A stretch of 64,000 bases of DNA from an uncultured Dokdonia sp. (GCF_947492535.1 NZ_CANLNH010000006.1:1-64000); one strand, 5' to 3'; shown: positions 44,814-53,474, counted from the first letter of the stretch. Notes: a model not told the origin generated them from the sequence alone. Made by a program: numbers and translations.

Positions 44814-45734
44814 TTAGAATACTACATTAGTAGTAGGAAGCTGGTTTTTTATTCTTTCCTGTTCAGCTTTAGAAAATTGATTACCACTTAATTCTAATAC
44901 AGCTAGCTTATTAAACCCACTTATATCAGAAGGGAATTTACTCAAATTATTATTTCTTAATAAAAGAACTTTCAAATTTTGTAACGCACTAGATTTTAGT
45001 GCTAATTCTTCTATTTGAATGAATGGATTATTATCTAAGACTAATCCATTGATTTGTTGCATTAAGTGTACTTCTTGAGGAAGTACAGTAATATTATTAT
45101 TTGATAATACAACTATTTTTAATGCTTGAATTTGAGCTAAATGAGTAAATGCATTGCTTATGTTTAATTCCGGGTTATTAGATAGATGAATCTCTTCTAA
45201 TGCTTTTAGTTTAGAGATATCAGATGGTATTATTGTTAGATTGTTCCCATTCAGATATAAGAAATCTAACTTTTCAATTTTTGATAGTATAGAAATGGTA
45301 TTTTCTATATCCAATTGCGGATTATAAGAGATATCCATTTCTCTTAATTTTGGTAAAAATGTTAATGTTTCAGGAAGTTTTTTAAAAGCATTATTCCTCA
45401 GGTTTATCACTTTAATGTTCTGTAACTGTGATAATGATTTTGGTAATGTATATACCTGATTTCCCTGAATGTTTAAGAGATTTAATTTTTTAAGTGCTCG
45501 TATTTCCTTTGGTAATTTAGTTAATCCACAGTCTGTTATATACAGTGATTTTAAATTTGAGAGAACAGCTATTTTCTTTTGTATGTATGAAGTCTCAGCA
45601 CAATCAAGGTCTAACCATTCTACATTTTCAGGATGTTTCAAGGCTTCTTCAAATGAAACATACTTTTGACTTTTCTGAGCAATGAGTATAGATTGGAATG
45701 CGAATATATAAGTAAATACTAGTAGTTTTTTCAT
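44814..45734 (-). CDS. Secreted leucine-rich-repeat protein
   Basis: 306 residues. Signal peptide ends ILIAQ (about 19). From about 45 to the end it has some ten LRR units with pattern LxxLxxLxLxxNxLxxLP (LNIQGNQVYTLP, INLRNNAFKKLP, LYLNGNNLTIIP, VLSNNNITVLP, LLRNNNLSKFP). It forms a solenoid for protein binding at the surface or in the periplasm. No catalytic domain. The partner is unknown. Confidence 0.93.
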   Translation of the reverse strand: MKKLLVFTYIFAFQSILIAQKSQKYVSFEEALKHPENVEWLDLDCAETSYIQKKIAVLSNLKSLYITDCGLTKLPKEIRALKKLNLLNIQGNQVYTLPKSLSQLQNIKVINLRNNAFKKLPETLTFLPKLREMDISYNPQLDIENTISILSKIEKLDFLYLNGNNLTIIPSDISKLKALEEIHLSNNPELNISNAFTHLAQIQALKIVVLSNNNITVLPQEVHLMQQINGLVLDNNPFIQIEELALKSSALQNLKVLLLRNNNLSKFPSDISGFNKLAVLELSGNQFSKAEQERIKNQLPTTNVVF

Positions 45735-45755
45735 GTTGTTTCTTCTTATAGCAAT

Positions 45756-46433
45756 CTACTTTTTCTTTTTAGCTCGTTTTTCTAATACTTTATAATACTC
45801 ATTAATTACAGTTTTACGACCTATTGTTTTGGTGATGATGTCCTTTTCTAGATCCCATCCTCGTGCCGGAGAGTATTGACGTCCATACCATATAATTTGT
45901 AAATGAAGATCATTCCAGACATGCTCAGGAAATAATCGTTTGGCATCTTTTTCTGTTTGCACTACATTTTTACCGTTTGTAAATCCCCAACGATACATTA
46001 ATCTATGAATATGAGTATCTACTGGGAATGCAGGCGTTCCAAATGCTTGTGAAACTACCACACTCGCTGTTTTATGGCCTACAGCAGGTAACTCTTCTAA
46101 CAATGCAATATCATTTGGAACTTCACCATTGTATTTATCAATTAAGATATGTGAGAGTCCGTGGATTCCCTTTGCTTTCATAGGAGAGAGGCCAACAGGC
46201 TTAATAATTTCTCTAATCTCTTCTACAGTTAGTTTTATCATATCATAGGGATTATCGGCAACTTCAAATAATAAAGGGGTAATTAGATTTACACGTACAT
46301 CGGTACTTTGTGCACTCATTAATACAGCAATCAATAATGTATATGGGTCTTTATGATCTAATGGAATAGGAATTTGAGGATATAATTCTTTTAACGTATC
46401 TATAACGAAATCAACTTTTTCTTGCTTGGTCAT
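45756..46433 (-). CDS. nth: Endonuclease III (lacking the iron-sulfur cluster)
   Basis: 225 residues. It excises oxidised pyrimidines from DNA and cuts abasic sites (base-excision repair). Helix-hairpin-helix LPAVGHKTASVV with catalytic Lys121, and catalytic Asp139 (PVDTHIHRL), both aligned with E. coli Lys120 and Asp138. The C-terminal Cys-X6-Cys-X2-Cys-X5-Cys motif is absent; the protein has no Cys at all. The C-terminus is instead a basic helix ending KRAKKKK. Confidence 0.93.
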   Translation of the reverse strand: MTKQEKVDFVIDTLKELYPQIPIPLDHKDPYTLLIAVLMSAQSTDVRVNLITPLLFEVADNPYDMIKLTVEEIREIIKPVGLSPMKAKGIHGLSHILIDKYNGEVPNDIALLEELPAVGHKTASVVVSQAFGTPAFPVDTHIHRLMYRWGFTNGKNVVQTEKDAKRLFPEHVWNDLHLQIIWYGRQYSPARGWDLEKDIITKTIGRKTVINEYYKVLEKRAKKKK

Positions 46434-46544
46434 TTTGTTTATCTTAGCAGGGTAAATAATTAAACAAAATACATGATGTCTCTTATCAAGTATTTTTATG
46501 ATTAGTACTTATAAAAATGTCAAACCATATTTAAAACGAAGATA

Positions 46545-46994
46545 ATGAATACACTTAAAGTAGGGGATAAAGTACCTGATTTTACAACAACCGATCAAGA
46601 TGGAAATGCGGTATCACTTTCTGATTTTGCAGGAAAAAAACTAATTGTTTTCTTTTACCCTAAAGCATCAACCCCAGGTTGTACTGCCGAAGCATGTAAT
46701 TTACGAGATAATTACCAAGCATTACAAGATCAAGGATATACGCTTTTAGGCGTAAGTGCAGATTCTGAAAAGCGTCAAAAAAACTTTGCTACTAAATACG
46801 AATTTCCATTCCAATTACTTGCCGATGAAGATCATGCAGTGATTAATGCTTTTGGTGTTTGGGGCCTTAAAAAGTTTATGGGGAAAGAATATGATGGTAT
46901 TCACCGTAAAACATTCAAGGTAGATGAACAAGGGATTGTAACTGAAGTGATAGATAAAGTAAAAACCAAAGATCACGCAGCACAGTTACTGTAA
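46545..46994 (+). CDS. bcp: Thioredoxin-dependent thiol peroxidase
   Basis: 149 residues. Bcp/peroxiredoxin Q type: STPGCTAEACNLRD with peroxidatic Cys46 and resolving Cys51, and YPKAS before it. It reduces hydroperoxides in the cytoplasm using thioredoxin. Its 3-prime end overlaps the end of the next convergent gene by 9 bp. Confidence 0.95.
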   Translation: MNTLKVGDKVPDFTTTDQDGNAVSLSDFAGKKLIVFFYPKASTPGCTAEACNLRDNYQALQDQGYTLLGVSADSEKRQKNFATKYEFPFQLLADEDHAVINAFGVWGLKKFMGKEYDGIHRKTFKVDEQGIVTEVIDKVKTKDHAAQLL

Positions 46995-47633
46995 ACTAAT
47001 AGCTTCTTCTTTTGTAAGAAGCGTAGGAGTGATACGTAATTTACTTTTACAATAATTAGAAACAAGCCTCATCTCTTTTTCATCCAGAGAAAGATGTATG
47101 AGGTTTATTTTTGTATCAGTTACATCAAGGATAATGGATTCTGGACTAATTATAATCTCTTTAATATCGGAAAGCAGCACTTCATCATCATGATCTCCAT
47201 CATCGTCATATTCTAACATATGAGTCTCTCTATCTAAAGAAAAACTTGCGCTAGGCATTTTACCATGAAAACTACTATAAATGCTTAAAATAGCATATGT
47301 AATTAAAATGTAGTAGCCATAAACTCCTAAAAAATCTGCTTCAATAAATAGGTACATGGCGATGAAACCCATATAGAACAAAGACGTTAGAATTTCTGGA
47401 ATATCGTTTAAGCGATCATTAGTTGTAGAAAAATATAGATCATCTGGTTTTGCTCCTGTCTTGTATTGAACCTTATGGTAAGTAGAGAGGGCAGTACCTA
47501 CAATGTATAGTAGAATAAAAAAAGTTATTAAGTAAGAACTATCTATCCATAAAAAACGAATTATGATAAGAATGGCTGTAATCGTATAGCCTATGTACTT
47601 ATTATAATATTTTTCAACGAATTTCTTAATCAT
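46986..47633 (-). CDS. Membrane protein of unknown function
   Basis: 215 residues. Four hydrophobic segments in the first 125 residues (about 13-29, 34-50, 81-98, 104-121), then a cytoplasmic domain with acidic stretch EYDDDGDHDDEV. No family was recognised. Its start codon lies directly after the stop of the upstream 482-residue gene, so both are on one transcript. Confidence 0.8.
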   Translation of the reverse strand: MIKKFVEKYYNKYIGYTITAILIIIRFLWIDSSYLITFFILLYIVGTALSTYHKVQYKTGAKPDDLYFSTTNDRLNDIPEILTSLFYMGFIAMYLFIEADFLGVYGYYILITYAILSIYSSFHGKMPSASFSLDRETHMLEYDDDGDHDDEVLLSDIKEIIISPESIILDVTDTKINLIHLSLDEKEMRLVSNYCKSKLRITPTLLTKEEAISLQ

Positions 47634-49082
47634 TTACTCCCCATATTCCACACTCTCATACCCAAATTGTTCTCTAGATTTGATCATTTCGGCAATACCT
47701 TCTGGTAGTAACTCTTCCCAACCTTCTTCACCATCATGAATCATACGTAGTACTTCTCTAGAGAAGATTCCAGAAATGGTAGGATCATAATCCTCAATAT
47801 CTACTACTTTACCATTGTATTTAAAGAACTTGTAAAGCTCTTTCATACGTGGGTGTACTTTTAGGTTTTCACTTGTGGTCAGTTCTCCAGTTTTAGGATT
47901 CTTCATTGGATATAAGTATACCTTAAGGTCCTTAAAGAATAATTTACCAAAGGCTTCTAAGATTCCACCACTTAAATGACGATAATACCCCGCGTCAAAG
48001 ACATCAATAAGATTATTGACTCCCATCACAAGTCCCATACGTTCTTTCGTATAGTTTGAGAAATATTCTACTACTTTATAATACTCTTTAAAGTTAGAGA
48101 TCATTACGGTCTGTCCTAGCGAACATAACAATCGTGCTCTAGCCATGAAATCTTCTTCATCTATTTCTCCTTCGGCACGTAAGTTAGAAAGAGTAATTTC
48201 AAAGATGACTTCTGTTTTCTTTTCATTTACGCGATTTGCATCTAAAAACATGGCGAGTGATTTCTCATACATATCCATGTTTACCTTCGTTACAGGTCTA
48301 AAACTACCACGTAAAGCAAGTACATTCTTTTTATATAGAATAGCAGCTGGTAATACATTATTACCACTTGGATCAAACATAACGGCTTCCGTCATGCCAT
48401 TTCTAACAAGCTGTAAACTCATTAAACGGTTATCTACCCCTTCAAACTGTGGTCCAGAAAAGTTAATCGTATCGATCTCTATTTGATCTTTATCTATATG
48501 ATCATACAGATATTTTAATAACTGTCTAGGATTATCATGCTTATAGAAAGCACCATATATTAAGTTGACACCTAGTGTTCCTAGGGTAAGTTGTTGTAGA
48601 CGTGCGTCATTTTCGTGAAAACGAACGTGTAATATGATTTCATTAAAATCACCTTCTGGTGTAATCTGAAACTTAATTCCTACCCAACCATGTCCTTTGT
48701 ATTTTTTTGCAAAATCTATGGTAGCTACTGTATTTGCGTAGGTGAAGAAGATTTTATTAGGCTCTTTATAACGAGAAATACGATCTTCAATAAGTTGCAT
48801 TTCATGCGTAAGCATCTTTTTAAGACGCTTTTCTGTTACATAACGTCCATCGTCTTCTATACCGTAGATGGCATCACTAAAATCTTTATCATATGCACTC
48901 ATTGCCTTTGCAATAGTGCCACTAGCGCCACCAGCTCTAAAGAAATGACGTACTGTTTCTTGACCAGCGCCTATTTCTGCAAAGGTTCCGTAAATATTAT
49001 CGTTAAGATTTACTCTTAATACTTTGTTCTTTATAGAAGGTACTTTTTCAAATTCCTTATCTCCAAGAATTGTAATAGCCAT
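47634..49082 (-). CDS. Conserved cytosolic protein of unknown function
   Basis: 482 residues, soluble, no signal peptide. Landmarks are EIGAGQETVRHFFRAGGASG (about 37-56), AKAMSAYDKDFSDAIYG and MGVNNLIDVFDAGYYRHLSG. No catalytic motif I can name. It is preceded by a perfect Bacteroidota promoter on the minus strand and is followed without gap by a small membrane protein gene. Confidence 0.85.
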   Translation of the reverse strand: MAITILGDKEFEKVPSIKNKVLRVNLNDNIYGTFAEIGAGQETVRHFFRAGGASGTIAKAMSAYDKDFSDAIYGIEDDGRYVTEKRLKKMLTHEMQLIEDRISRYKEPNKIFFTYANTVATIDFAKKYKGHGWVGIKFQITPEGDFNEIILHVRFHENDARLQQLTLGTLGVNLIYGAFYKHDNPRQLLKYLYDHIDKDQIEIDTINFSGPQFEGVDNRLMSLQLVRNGMTEAVMFDPSGNNVLPAAILYKKNVLALRGSFRPVTKVNMDMYEKSLAMFLDANRVNEKKTEVIFEITLSNLRAEGEIDEEDFMARARLLCSLGQTVMISNFKEYYKVVEYFSNYTKERMGLVMGVNNLIDVFDAGYYRHLSGGILEAFGKLFFKDLKVYLYPMKNPKTGELTTSENLKVHPRMKELYKFFKYNGKVVDIEDYDPTISGIFSREVLRMIHDGEEGWEELLPEGIAEMIKSREQFGYESVEYGE

Positions 49083-49112
49083 AGCTTATTTTTTGCCTTT
49101 TAGTAGGTTGTT

Positions 49113-49141
49113 CAAATATACTAAATAGCTACTGCAAGCAA
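49113..49141 (-). promoter_or_regulatory. Promoter of the 482-residue gene
   Basis: Read on the minus strand: TTG (49139-49141), 18-nt spacer, TATATTTG (49113-49120), a perfect match to the Bacteroidota consensus, about 31 nt from the start codon. Confidence 0.7.
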
Positions 49142-49153
49142 AAAAAATAACTG

Positions 49154-49161
49154 TATTTTTG
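49154..49161 (+). promoter_or_regulatory. -7 box of the MBL-fold gene
   Basis: TATTTTTG, a perfect TAnnTTTG, with CTG instead of TTG 19 nt upstream (49132-49134). It overlaps the region of the divergent promoter. Confidence 0.55.
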
Positions 49162-49204
49162 CATCATAATTTTATACATAGATTACTTGTAATAATTCAC
49201 ACAC

Positions 49205-49999
49205 TTGACAATTACATTTTTAGGCACTGGAACATCACAAGGCATTCCCGTAATAGGAAGCGATCATCCTGTATGTTTAAGCGATGATCCCAGAGATACG
49301 CGTTTACGTGTTTCTGTCCTTATAGAATGGGATACGTATCACTATATTATAGACTGCGGTCCTGATTTTAGAATACAGATGCTTCGTACGCTTTCGCGAA
49401 AGCGTACACCAGAAGGTTCCCTTGTGCCATTGAATGGTATCTTATTTACGCATGAGCACGCAGATCACGTAGCAGGCCTTGATGACATTCGCCCTTTTGT
49501 GTTTAAGCAAGGGGATGTTCCTATATATGCGCATAAGCGAGTTCTGAAGACTTTACAAGAGCGATTTGATTATATTTTTGCCACAGAAAATAGATATCCA
49601 GGGGCTCCGAGCGTGAGTGTGCATGAGGTGATTAATAATCAATCGTTATCCTTAGGAGGCATTGATGTACAACCCATAGAAGGATATCACGGGAATTTAC
49701 AGGTGTTTGGGTATCGATTTGATAACATCGCTTATTTGACAGATATCAAAACGATTGCTCCTGAAGAAATAGAAAAATTACAGGGTCTTGACATACTTGT
49801 GATCAATGCCTTACGTTATGAAGAGCATTACACACATTTAAATGTAGATGAGGCTCTGAAATTGATAGAACACATACAACCAAAACGAACCTATTTTACA
49901 CATATAAGCCATCATATGGGATTTCATGCAGAAGTGGAAGCCAAACTTCCTGCAAATGTGCATCTTGCTTATGATGGATTAATCTTAACGACACCCTAA
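49205..49999 (+). CDS. MBL-fold metallo-hydrolase
   Basis: 264 residues. Starts with TTG (TTG ACA ATT ACA TTT). N-terminal TFLGTGTSQGIP, zinc motif THEHADH (His83, His85, Asp87, His88), and distal HISHHMGFH. It resembles the PhnP/LipB-adjacent type of cytosolic phosphodiesterase-like MBL proteins. The segment RTLSRKRTP (61-69) is encoded by the palindrome. Its stop codon overlaps the next ATG by one base (TAATG). Confidence 0.93.
   Translation: MTITFLGTGTSQGIPVIGSDHPVCLSDDPRDTRLRVSVLIEWDTYHYIIDCGPDFRIQMLRTLSRKRTPEGSLVPLNGILFTHEHADHVAGLDDIRPFVFKQGDVPIYAHKRVLKTLQERFDYIFATENRYPGAPSVSVHEVINNQSLSLGGIDVQPIEGYHGNLQVFGYRFDNIAYLTDIKTIAPEEIEKLQGLDILVINALRYEEHYTHLNVDEALKLIEHIQPKRTYFTHISHHMGFHAEVEAKLPANVHLAYDGLILTTP
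49386..49407. repeat. TTTCGCGAAA palindrome, copy 11 (inside the MBL gene)
   Basis: Extended core GTACGCTTTCG/CGAAAGCGTAC, plus-strand reading TLSRKR. Confidence 0.95.
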
Positions 50000-50490
50000 T
50001 GAAACGTAACATCTTTTTATACCTCTTTTTATTTGCTGCTTTATGGATTGTGTATCAATATGTGCACAATAAAAAGTTCTATGAAAACCAGCAACAGAAG
50101 ATGACAAAGCTGGAAACAAAATATCAAAAATCGATCGATAGTATTGATGCATTGCAACAGCGTATTGCAGAGACTGAGTATTTTGGATTACGAACCAATG
50201 CAAATGCATATGAGTATTACGAAGATAGTCCTAATGAGATTTCTGAAATTATTCAACAAGTCACTGATGGAATTATCTCAAAAAATACCATAGAAGGGAA
50301 TGTATTTGTTCCATATGAAGGTGATGAACGTGCCTATCAAATTAATCAAATTCATTTGTTAAATCACCGCTGGCTCATCGCAGACTTCTCTGATGGAAAT
50401 ACATGGGGAGAGCTTCTTATAGAATACTTTGTCAATGAAGATGCTAGTATTGATTATCGAGTGGTAGAGACCTTGTTGTATCCTCAGTAA
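49999..50490 (+). CDS. Membrane-anchored small protein, unknown function
   Basis: 163 residues. N-terminal TM (about 5-21), then a coiled coil (about 30-58, QQKMTKLETKYQKSIDSIDA), then a folded C-terminal half. It overlaps the MBL gene by one base and is translationally coupled. Its last 22 codons (EYFVNEDASIDYRVVET...) are duplicated in the non-coding DNA that follows. Confidence 0.78.
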   Translation: MKRNIFLYLFLFAALWIVYQYVHNKKFYENQQQKMTKLETKYQKSIDSIDALQQRIAETEYFGLRTNANAYEYYEDSPNEISEIIQQVTDGIISKNTIEGNVFVPYEGDERAYQINQIHLLNHRWLIADFSDGNTWGELLIEYFVNEDASIDYRVVETLLYPQ

Positions 50491-50720
50491 TCCATGTGAA
50501 TGGGGTGGTTGTGTATTGTTTTTTGTAACTTTTTGGTTTACAAAAAAGAATACACTTTCCGTTTCTTGTGTTATTTTGAATACTTTGTCAATGAAGATAC
50601 TAGTATTGATTAACGAGTGGTAGATAGCTTGTTGTATCCTTGATCTTTCCATGAAGGGGTGGTTGTTTCACTTTTTTTGTAACTTTTTGGTGTACAAAAA
50701 AATGAAACTTTCCGTTTCTG
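50422..50720. repeat. 156-bp direct duplication of a gene end plus hairpin
   Basis: The unit starting GAATACTTTGTCAATGAAG at 50422 (the 3-prime end of the gene at 49999) recurs at 50578, a period of 156 bp. Each unit continues into TTTTGTAACTTTTTGG...TTACAAAA, an inverted repeat (TTTTGTAA/TTACAAAA), then CTTTCCGTTTC. The second unit carries an early stop in the gene-end part. Confidence 0.9.
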
Positions 50721-50782
50721 GACTATCGTTTTTGTAAAATGAAAACGACAAAAAATAAATTACTTTCCGTTACCTGCTATAT

Positions 50783-50865
50783 TCTTTTGTAACTTTTTGG
50801 TTTACAAAAAAGAATACACTTTCCGTTTCTCTTTTTGTTTTGAATACTTTGTCAATGAAGATAAC
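50783..50865. repeat. Third copy: hairpin unit followed by gene-end unit
   Basis: TTTTGTAACTTTTTGGTTTA, ACAAAAAAGAATACACTTTC and then GAATACTTTGTCAATGAAG at 50842. It is nearly identical to the junction of the first two units, so the 156-bp block was copied at least twice. Confidence 0.85.
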
Positions 50866-51011
50866 ATTCAAGGTGAACGTATAGTAGAAATCAGAGACTT
50901 TATGTTTCTCCTCTGTCTATATTTCGTCTCATAAAGAAGAGAAATTTTTTGTTAGTGTTATTCAAAATAGAATAGTAATTATTAAAAGAAGCAAAATTCC
51001 TTCTCCTTTGG

Positions 51012-51120
51012 GAGAAGGTTAGAGCTTATGCTGAATTTGTTTTAGTAATGAGGGGTTCTACATTAAAAGCCCTCACCTTAATCCTCTCCCAGAGGGAGAG
51101 GAGACATAATAAATCATCTA
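51012..51120. repeat. CTCTCCC...GGGAGAG palindromic element
   Basis: Two imperfect hairpins about 80 bp apart: CTTCTCCTTTGGGAGAAGG near 50999-51019 and CCTCTCCCAGAGGGAGAGG near 51081-51101, with CCCTCACC before the second. It looks like a dispersed intergenic repeat. Confidence 0.55.
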
Positions 51121-51178
51121 ATAGATACTCAGCTTTTATAAATGAAGATAATAGTATTAATTATTGTTTGTACAGTCA

Positions 51179-51245
51179 TTTCGACGATAGGAGAAATCCC
51201 ACATATTTTGTATTATATGATGCGATTTCTCCCTGTACTTCTTTT
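51179..51245. repeat. GGAGAAATC/GATTTCTCC inverted repeat
   Basis: GGAGAAATC at 51190-51198 and GATTTCTCC at 51224-51232, framed by CATTTCGACGATA and GTACTTCTTTTGAAAT. The arrangement resembles dispersed flavobacterial repeats with GTCATTTCGAC ends. Confidence 0.6.
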
Positions 51246-51306
51246 GAAATTATACTAATTTTCATTTAACGTTTTTTGTATCGGATATTATGTGATATTT
51301 AGTATC

Positions 51307-51347
51307 AAAATAGCGTAGTACTCTAAAATAGAGTGTTACCCTATTTT
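51307..51347. repeat. Long hairpin, copy B of a two-copy dispersed repeat
   Basis: AAAATAGCGTAGTACTCTA, loop AAA, TAGAGTGTTACCCTATTTT (19-bp arms with a few mismatches). It shares the pattern ATAGyGTAGyACTCTA/TAGAGTGTTACmCTAT with the hairpin at 18879-18917. Confidence 0.8.
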
Positions 51348-51474
51348 TAAAAACATTGATAATGAAAAGGGGTGGAGTTCTCTCTTTGAAAGTTTAAAAC
51401 ATATTAACCTATTGATTCATTGGTTGTTATTCTTGTTTTTATTTGGTTACTTTATAAGAAATAACACACGTAAT

Positions 51475-52224
51475 ATGGAAGATCTTAGAAAAGAGTTTGC
51501 AGAACTCAAGAAAAAAGTAGAGGCCGTTGAGAAAAAGGACACTTGGGATAAAGTTAAAATAATAACAGGAATCTTATTGCCTTTAGCGATTGTATATGTA
51601 GGGCAGACGTTTTCTTCTTCTCAGATTGCAGCAGAAAATAGATCCAATGAGAAAATTGCAGTATTACAAACCGATCTCGCTGATAAACAATTTGAATATC
51701 AAAAACAGATTTCAAGTATCAATTCTAAAGTAGGACAAGTAGGTCTTGTGGCTAACTTTTTTGATGCATTGTTAAGTGAAGATCCCGTACGTAAGAAGCT
51801 CGCAATTAAGGCGGTCTTGATTGCCCTTAAAGAAGAAGGTCCTGAGTTAGTAAAAATTGTAGAAGAGTCTGATAATACGAGAGAAATCAAAACCTTTGCA
51901 AAAGCTACATTAGATACTAGAAGAGAGGAACTTGTTGAACAGTTATTTAGTGATGAAAAAGCTGATAGAATAAATGCCTATAATGATATTGTTTCTGGAT
52001 GGAAGAATGATGCCGAAATGGTTAAGGAAATTGTCGCTTATGGTAAATCTCACCCTTCTAATAAAGATGGGGTTTACAATTCGTTAATTACCTTATCTCA
52101 AATGAATAAAAAGGTCTTATCCCCTTATAAAGAGGAAATTATTTCTTTTAGTGAATCTACAGAACGTAATGGAACCAATACCAAGAAAAAGGCTTTGTTG
52201 TTGAGGTCTAGAATTGAGGAATAA
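51475..52224 (+). CDS. Coiled-coil membrane protein with alpha-helical repeats
   Basis: 249 residues from ATG 51475. An N-terminal coiled coil (MEDLRKEFAELKKKVEAVEK), one TM (about 27-45: IITGILLPLAIVYVG), a second coiled coil, and a C-terminal half of short helical units that look HEAT-like (DPVRKKLAIKAVLIALKEEG, ADRINAYNDIVSGW). A TTG 63 nt upstream would add another TM segment and is not excluded. The function is unknown; the helical part suggests protein binding. Confidence 0.75.
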   Translation: MEDLRKEFAELKKKVEAVEKKDTWDKVKIITGILLPLAIVYVGQTFSSSQIAAENRSNEKIAVLQTDLADKQFEYQKQISSINSKVGQVGLVANFFDALLSEDPVRKKLAIKAVLIALKEEGPELVKIVEESDNTREIKTFAKATLDTRREELVEQLFSDEKADRINAYNDIVSGWKNDAEMVKEIVAYGKSHPSNKDGVYNSLITLSQMNKKVLSPYKEEIISFSESTERNGTNTKKKALLLRSRIEE

Positions 52225-52251
52225 AAATGACTAAAAACAATGTGTAAATAT

Positions 52252-52290
52252 AAAATGCCCAAGTAAATCATTTACTTGGGCATTTTATAT
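52252..52290. terminator. Bidirectional terminator between convergent genes
   Basis: AAAATGCCCAAGTAAAT, a one-base centre, then ATTTACTTGGGCATTTT, a perfect inverted repeat with A-run and T-run on both sides; it fits the gene ending at 52224 and the opposite gene ending at 52314. Confidence 0.9.
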
Positions 52291-52313
52291 TTATTGAGTA
52301 GTAAAGAGAGAGA

Positions 52314-53453
52314 TTAACTATCCCCCAACAATTCTGCTATTTTATTTTCTAAGGCTTGTCCTCGTAAGTTTTTAGCAATAATAGTTCCTGATTCATCTAG
52401 TAAGAACGTTGCAGGAATCGCACGTACGCCATAAGATCTTGGGATAGGGTCTTGCCAGAATTGAAGATTAGATACATGGTACCAATCCATTTGGTCTTTT
52501 TCAATGGCTTTGATCCAACGGTTTTTTTGACCTGGTCTATCTAAAGATACACTTATGATGTTTAGTCCTTTATCATGGTATTTATTGTACACACGTACCA
52601 CATTAGGGTTTTCCATACGGCATGGTTTACACCAAGAAGCCCAAAAATCAACTATGGTATATTTTCCTAATGTTTCAGATAATGCGAGTTCTTTCCCTTC
52701 TGGAGTTTGCGCACTAAAGGCTGGTGCTTTATTGCCTACACTTGCAACATTTGAGGCAGCACGTTGTGATTTTAGTTGTGCAATGTAATTTTTGATACTA
52801 GTTCCTATAGTCGACTCACGAATATCTGATGCCAATCCGTTATAATAGTTTTCTGTTTCTTCTATTTCAAGAACTTTGGCATTTATAAGATCTGATAATG
52901 CCATAATAGCGACCATGCTACCTGAGTTTCCTTCTAACACCTCTTTTTTAGTATTGATATACGCTTCATCAAGTGCCTTAATTTGTGATGTGTATTCTGT
53001 TACCATAATACCATCGGTTTCTCTTTTAGCTTGGTTTAATAATTTAGTAAGTTCCGTTTTTTTCTTGTTTAATTGACGACTATTATTCGCATAGGTGTTA
53101 AACAATTCATTTTCTTTACTTCCAGTTACAATAGAGGAAGCAACACTATCTTTATAGAGGGTAATTGTAAGTGGTGCTTGATCTTTAACGAGTAATAATT
53201 GTTGTCTATTTAAAGATGTAGAGAGTATTTGTAAGCCTTGTCCTCCTGCAGTACGAGGTTTTGTAAATGTAAAGTTTTCGGCGGTTACTGTAGCCGTATC
53301 TAATGGGATACGTTTATTGTTTTCTCCTAGCTCTTGTAGGTAGATTTCGGTACCGTTAGGAACCCCTGAGGCAGTCCCTTTTATACTGTAGTTTTCTTTT
53401 TTCGCGCAAGCAAAAACTAAAAGACCTAGAGCGACTATGAATATTCTTCTCAT
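52314..53453 (-). CDS. DUF4369-TlpA thioredoxin lipoprotein
   Basis: 379 residues from ATG 53453. Lipobox LVFACAKK. DUF4369-type N-domain (about 20-110), a helical linker, and a C-terminal TlpA/AhpC-type thioredoxin fold with WASWCKPCR (about residues 275-283) and cis-Pro AIPATF. It exchanges thiols in the periplasm and is a typical Bacteroidota layout. A perfect -7 box (TATTTTTG on the minus strand, 53475-53482) covers the earlier in-frame ATG at 53477, which fixes the start. Confidence 0.93.
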   Translation of the reverse strand: MRRIFIVALGLLVFACAKKENYSIKGTASGVPNGTEIYLQELGENNKRIPLDTATVTAENFTFTKPRTAGGQGLQILSTSLNRQQLLLVKDQAPLTITLYKDSVASSIVTGSKENELFNTYANNSRQLNKKKTELTKLLNQAKRETDGIMVTEYTSQIKALDEAYINTKKEVLEGNSGSMVAIMALSDLINAKVLEIEETENYYNGLASDIRESTIGTSIKNYIAQLKSQRAASNVASVGNKAPAFSAQTPEGKELALSETLGKYTIVDFWASWCKPCRMENPNVVRVYNKYHDKGLNIISVSLDRPGQKNRWIKAIEKDQMDWYHVSNLQFWQDPIPRSYGVRAIPATFLLDESGTIIAKNLRGQALENKIAELLGDS

Positions 53454-53474
53454 AAAATGCGTAAATTTGAGTAA

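Larger units (their letters stand above)
50491..51411. other. Repeat-filled intergenic region of about 920 bp
   Basis: No real gene. It contains: two full units of the 156-bp repeat, a third hairpin and gene-end copy (50783-50865), a fourth partial gene-end copy near 51140-51165, palindromic elements CTCCTTTGGGAG and CTCTCCCAGAGGGAGAG, a GGAGAAATC/GATTTCTCC pair, and the long hairpin at 51307-51347. Confidence 0.85.

Noticed and set aside
50359-50652. A 97-codon open frame on the minus strand
   Set aside because: It lies across the 156-bp duplication and merely reads the same repeat twice; the real gene is on the plus strand.
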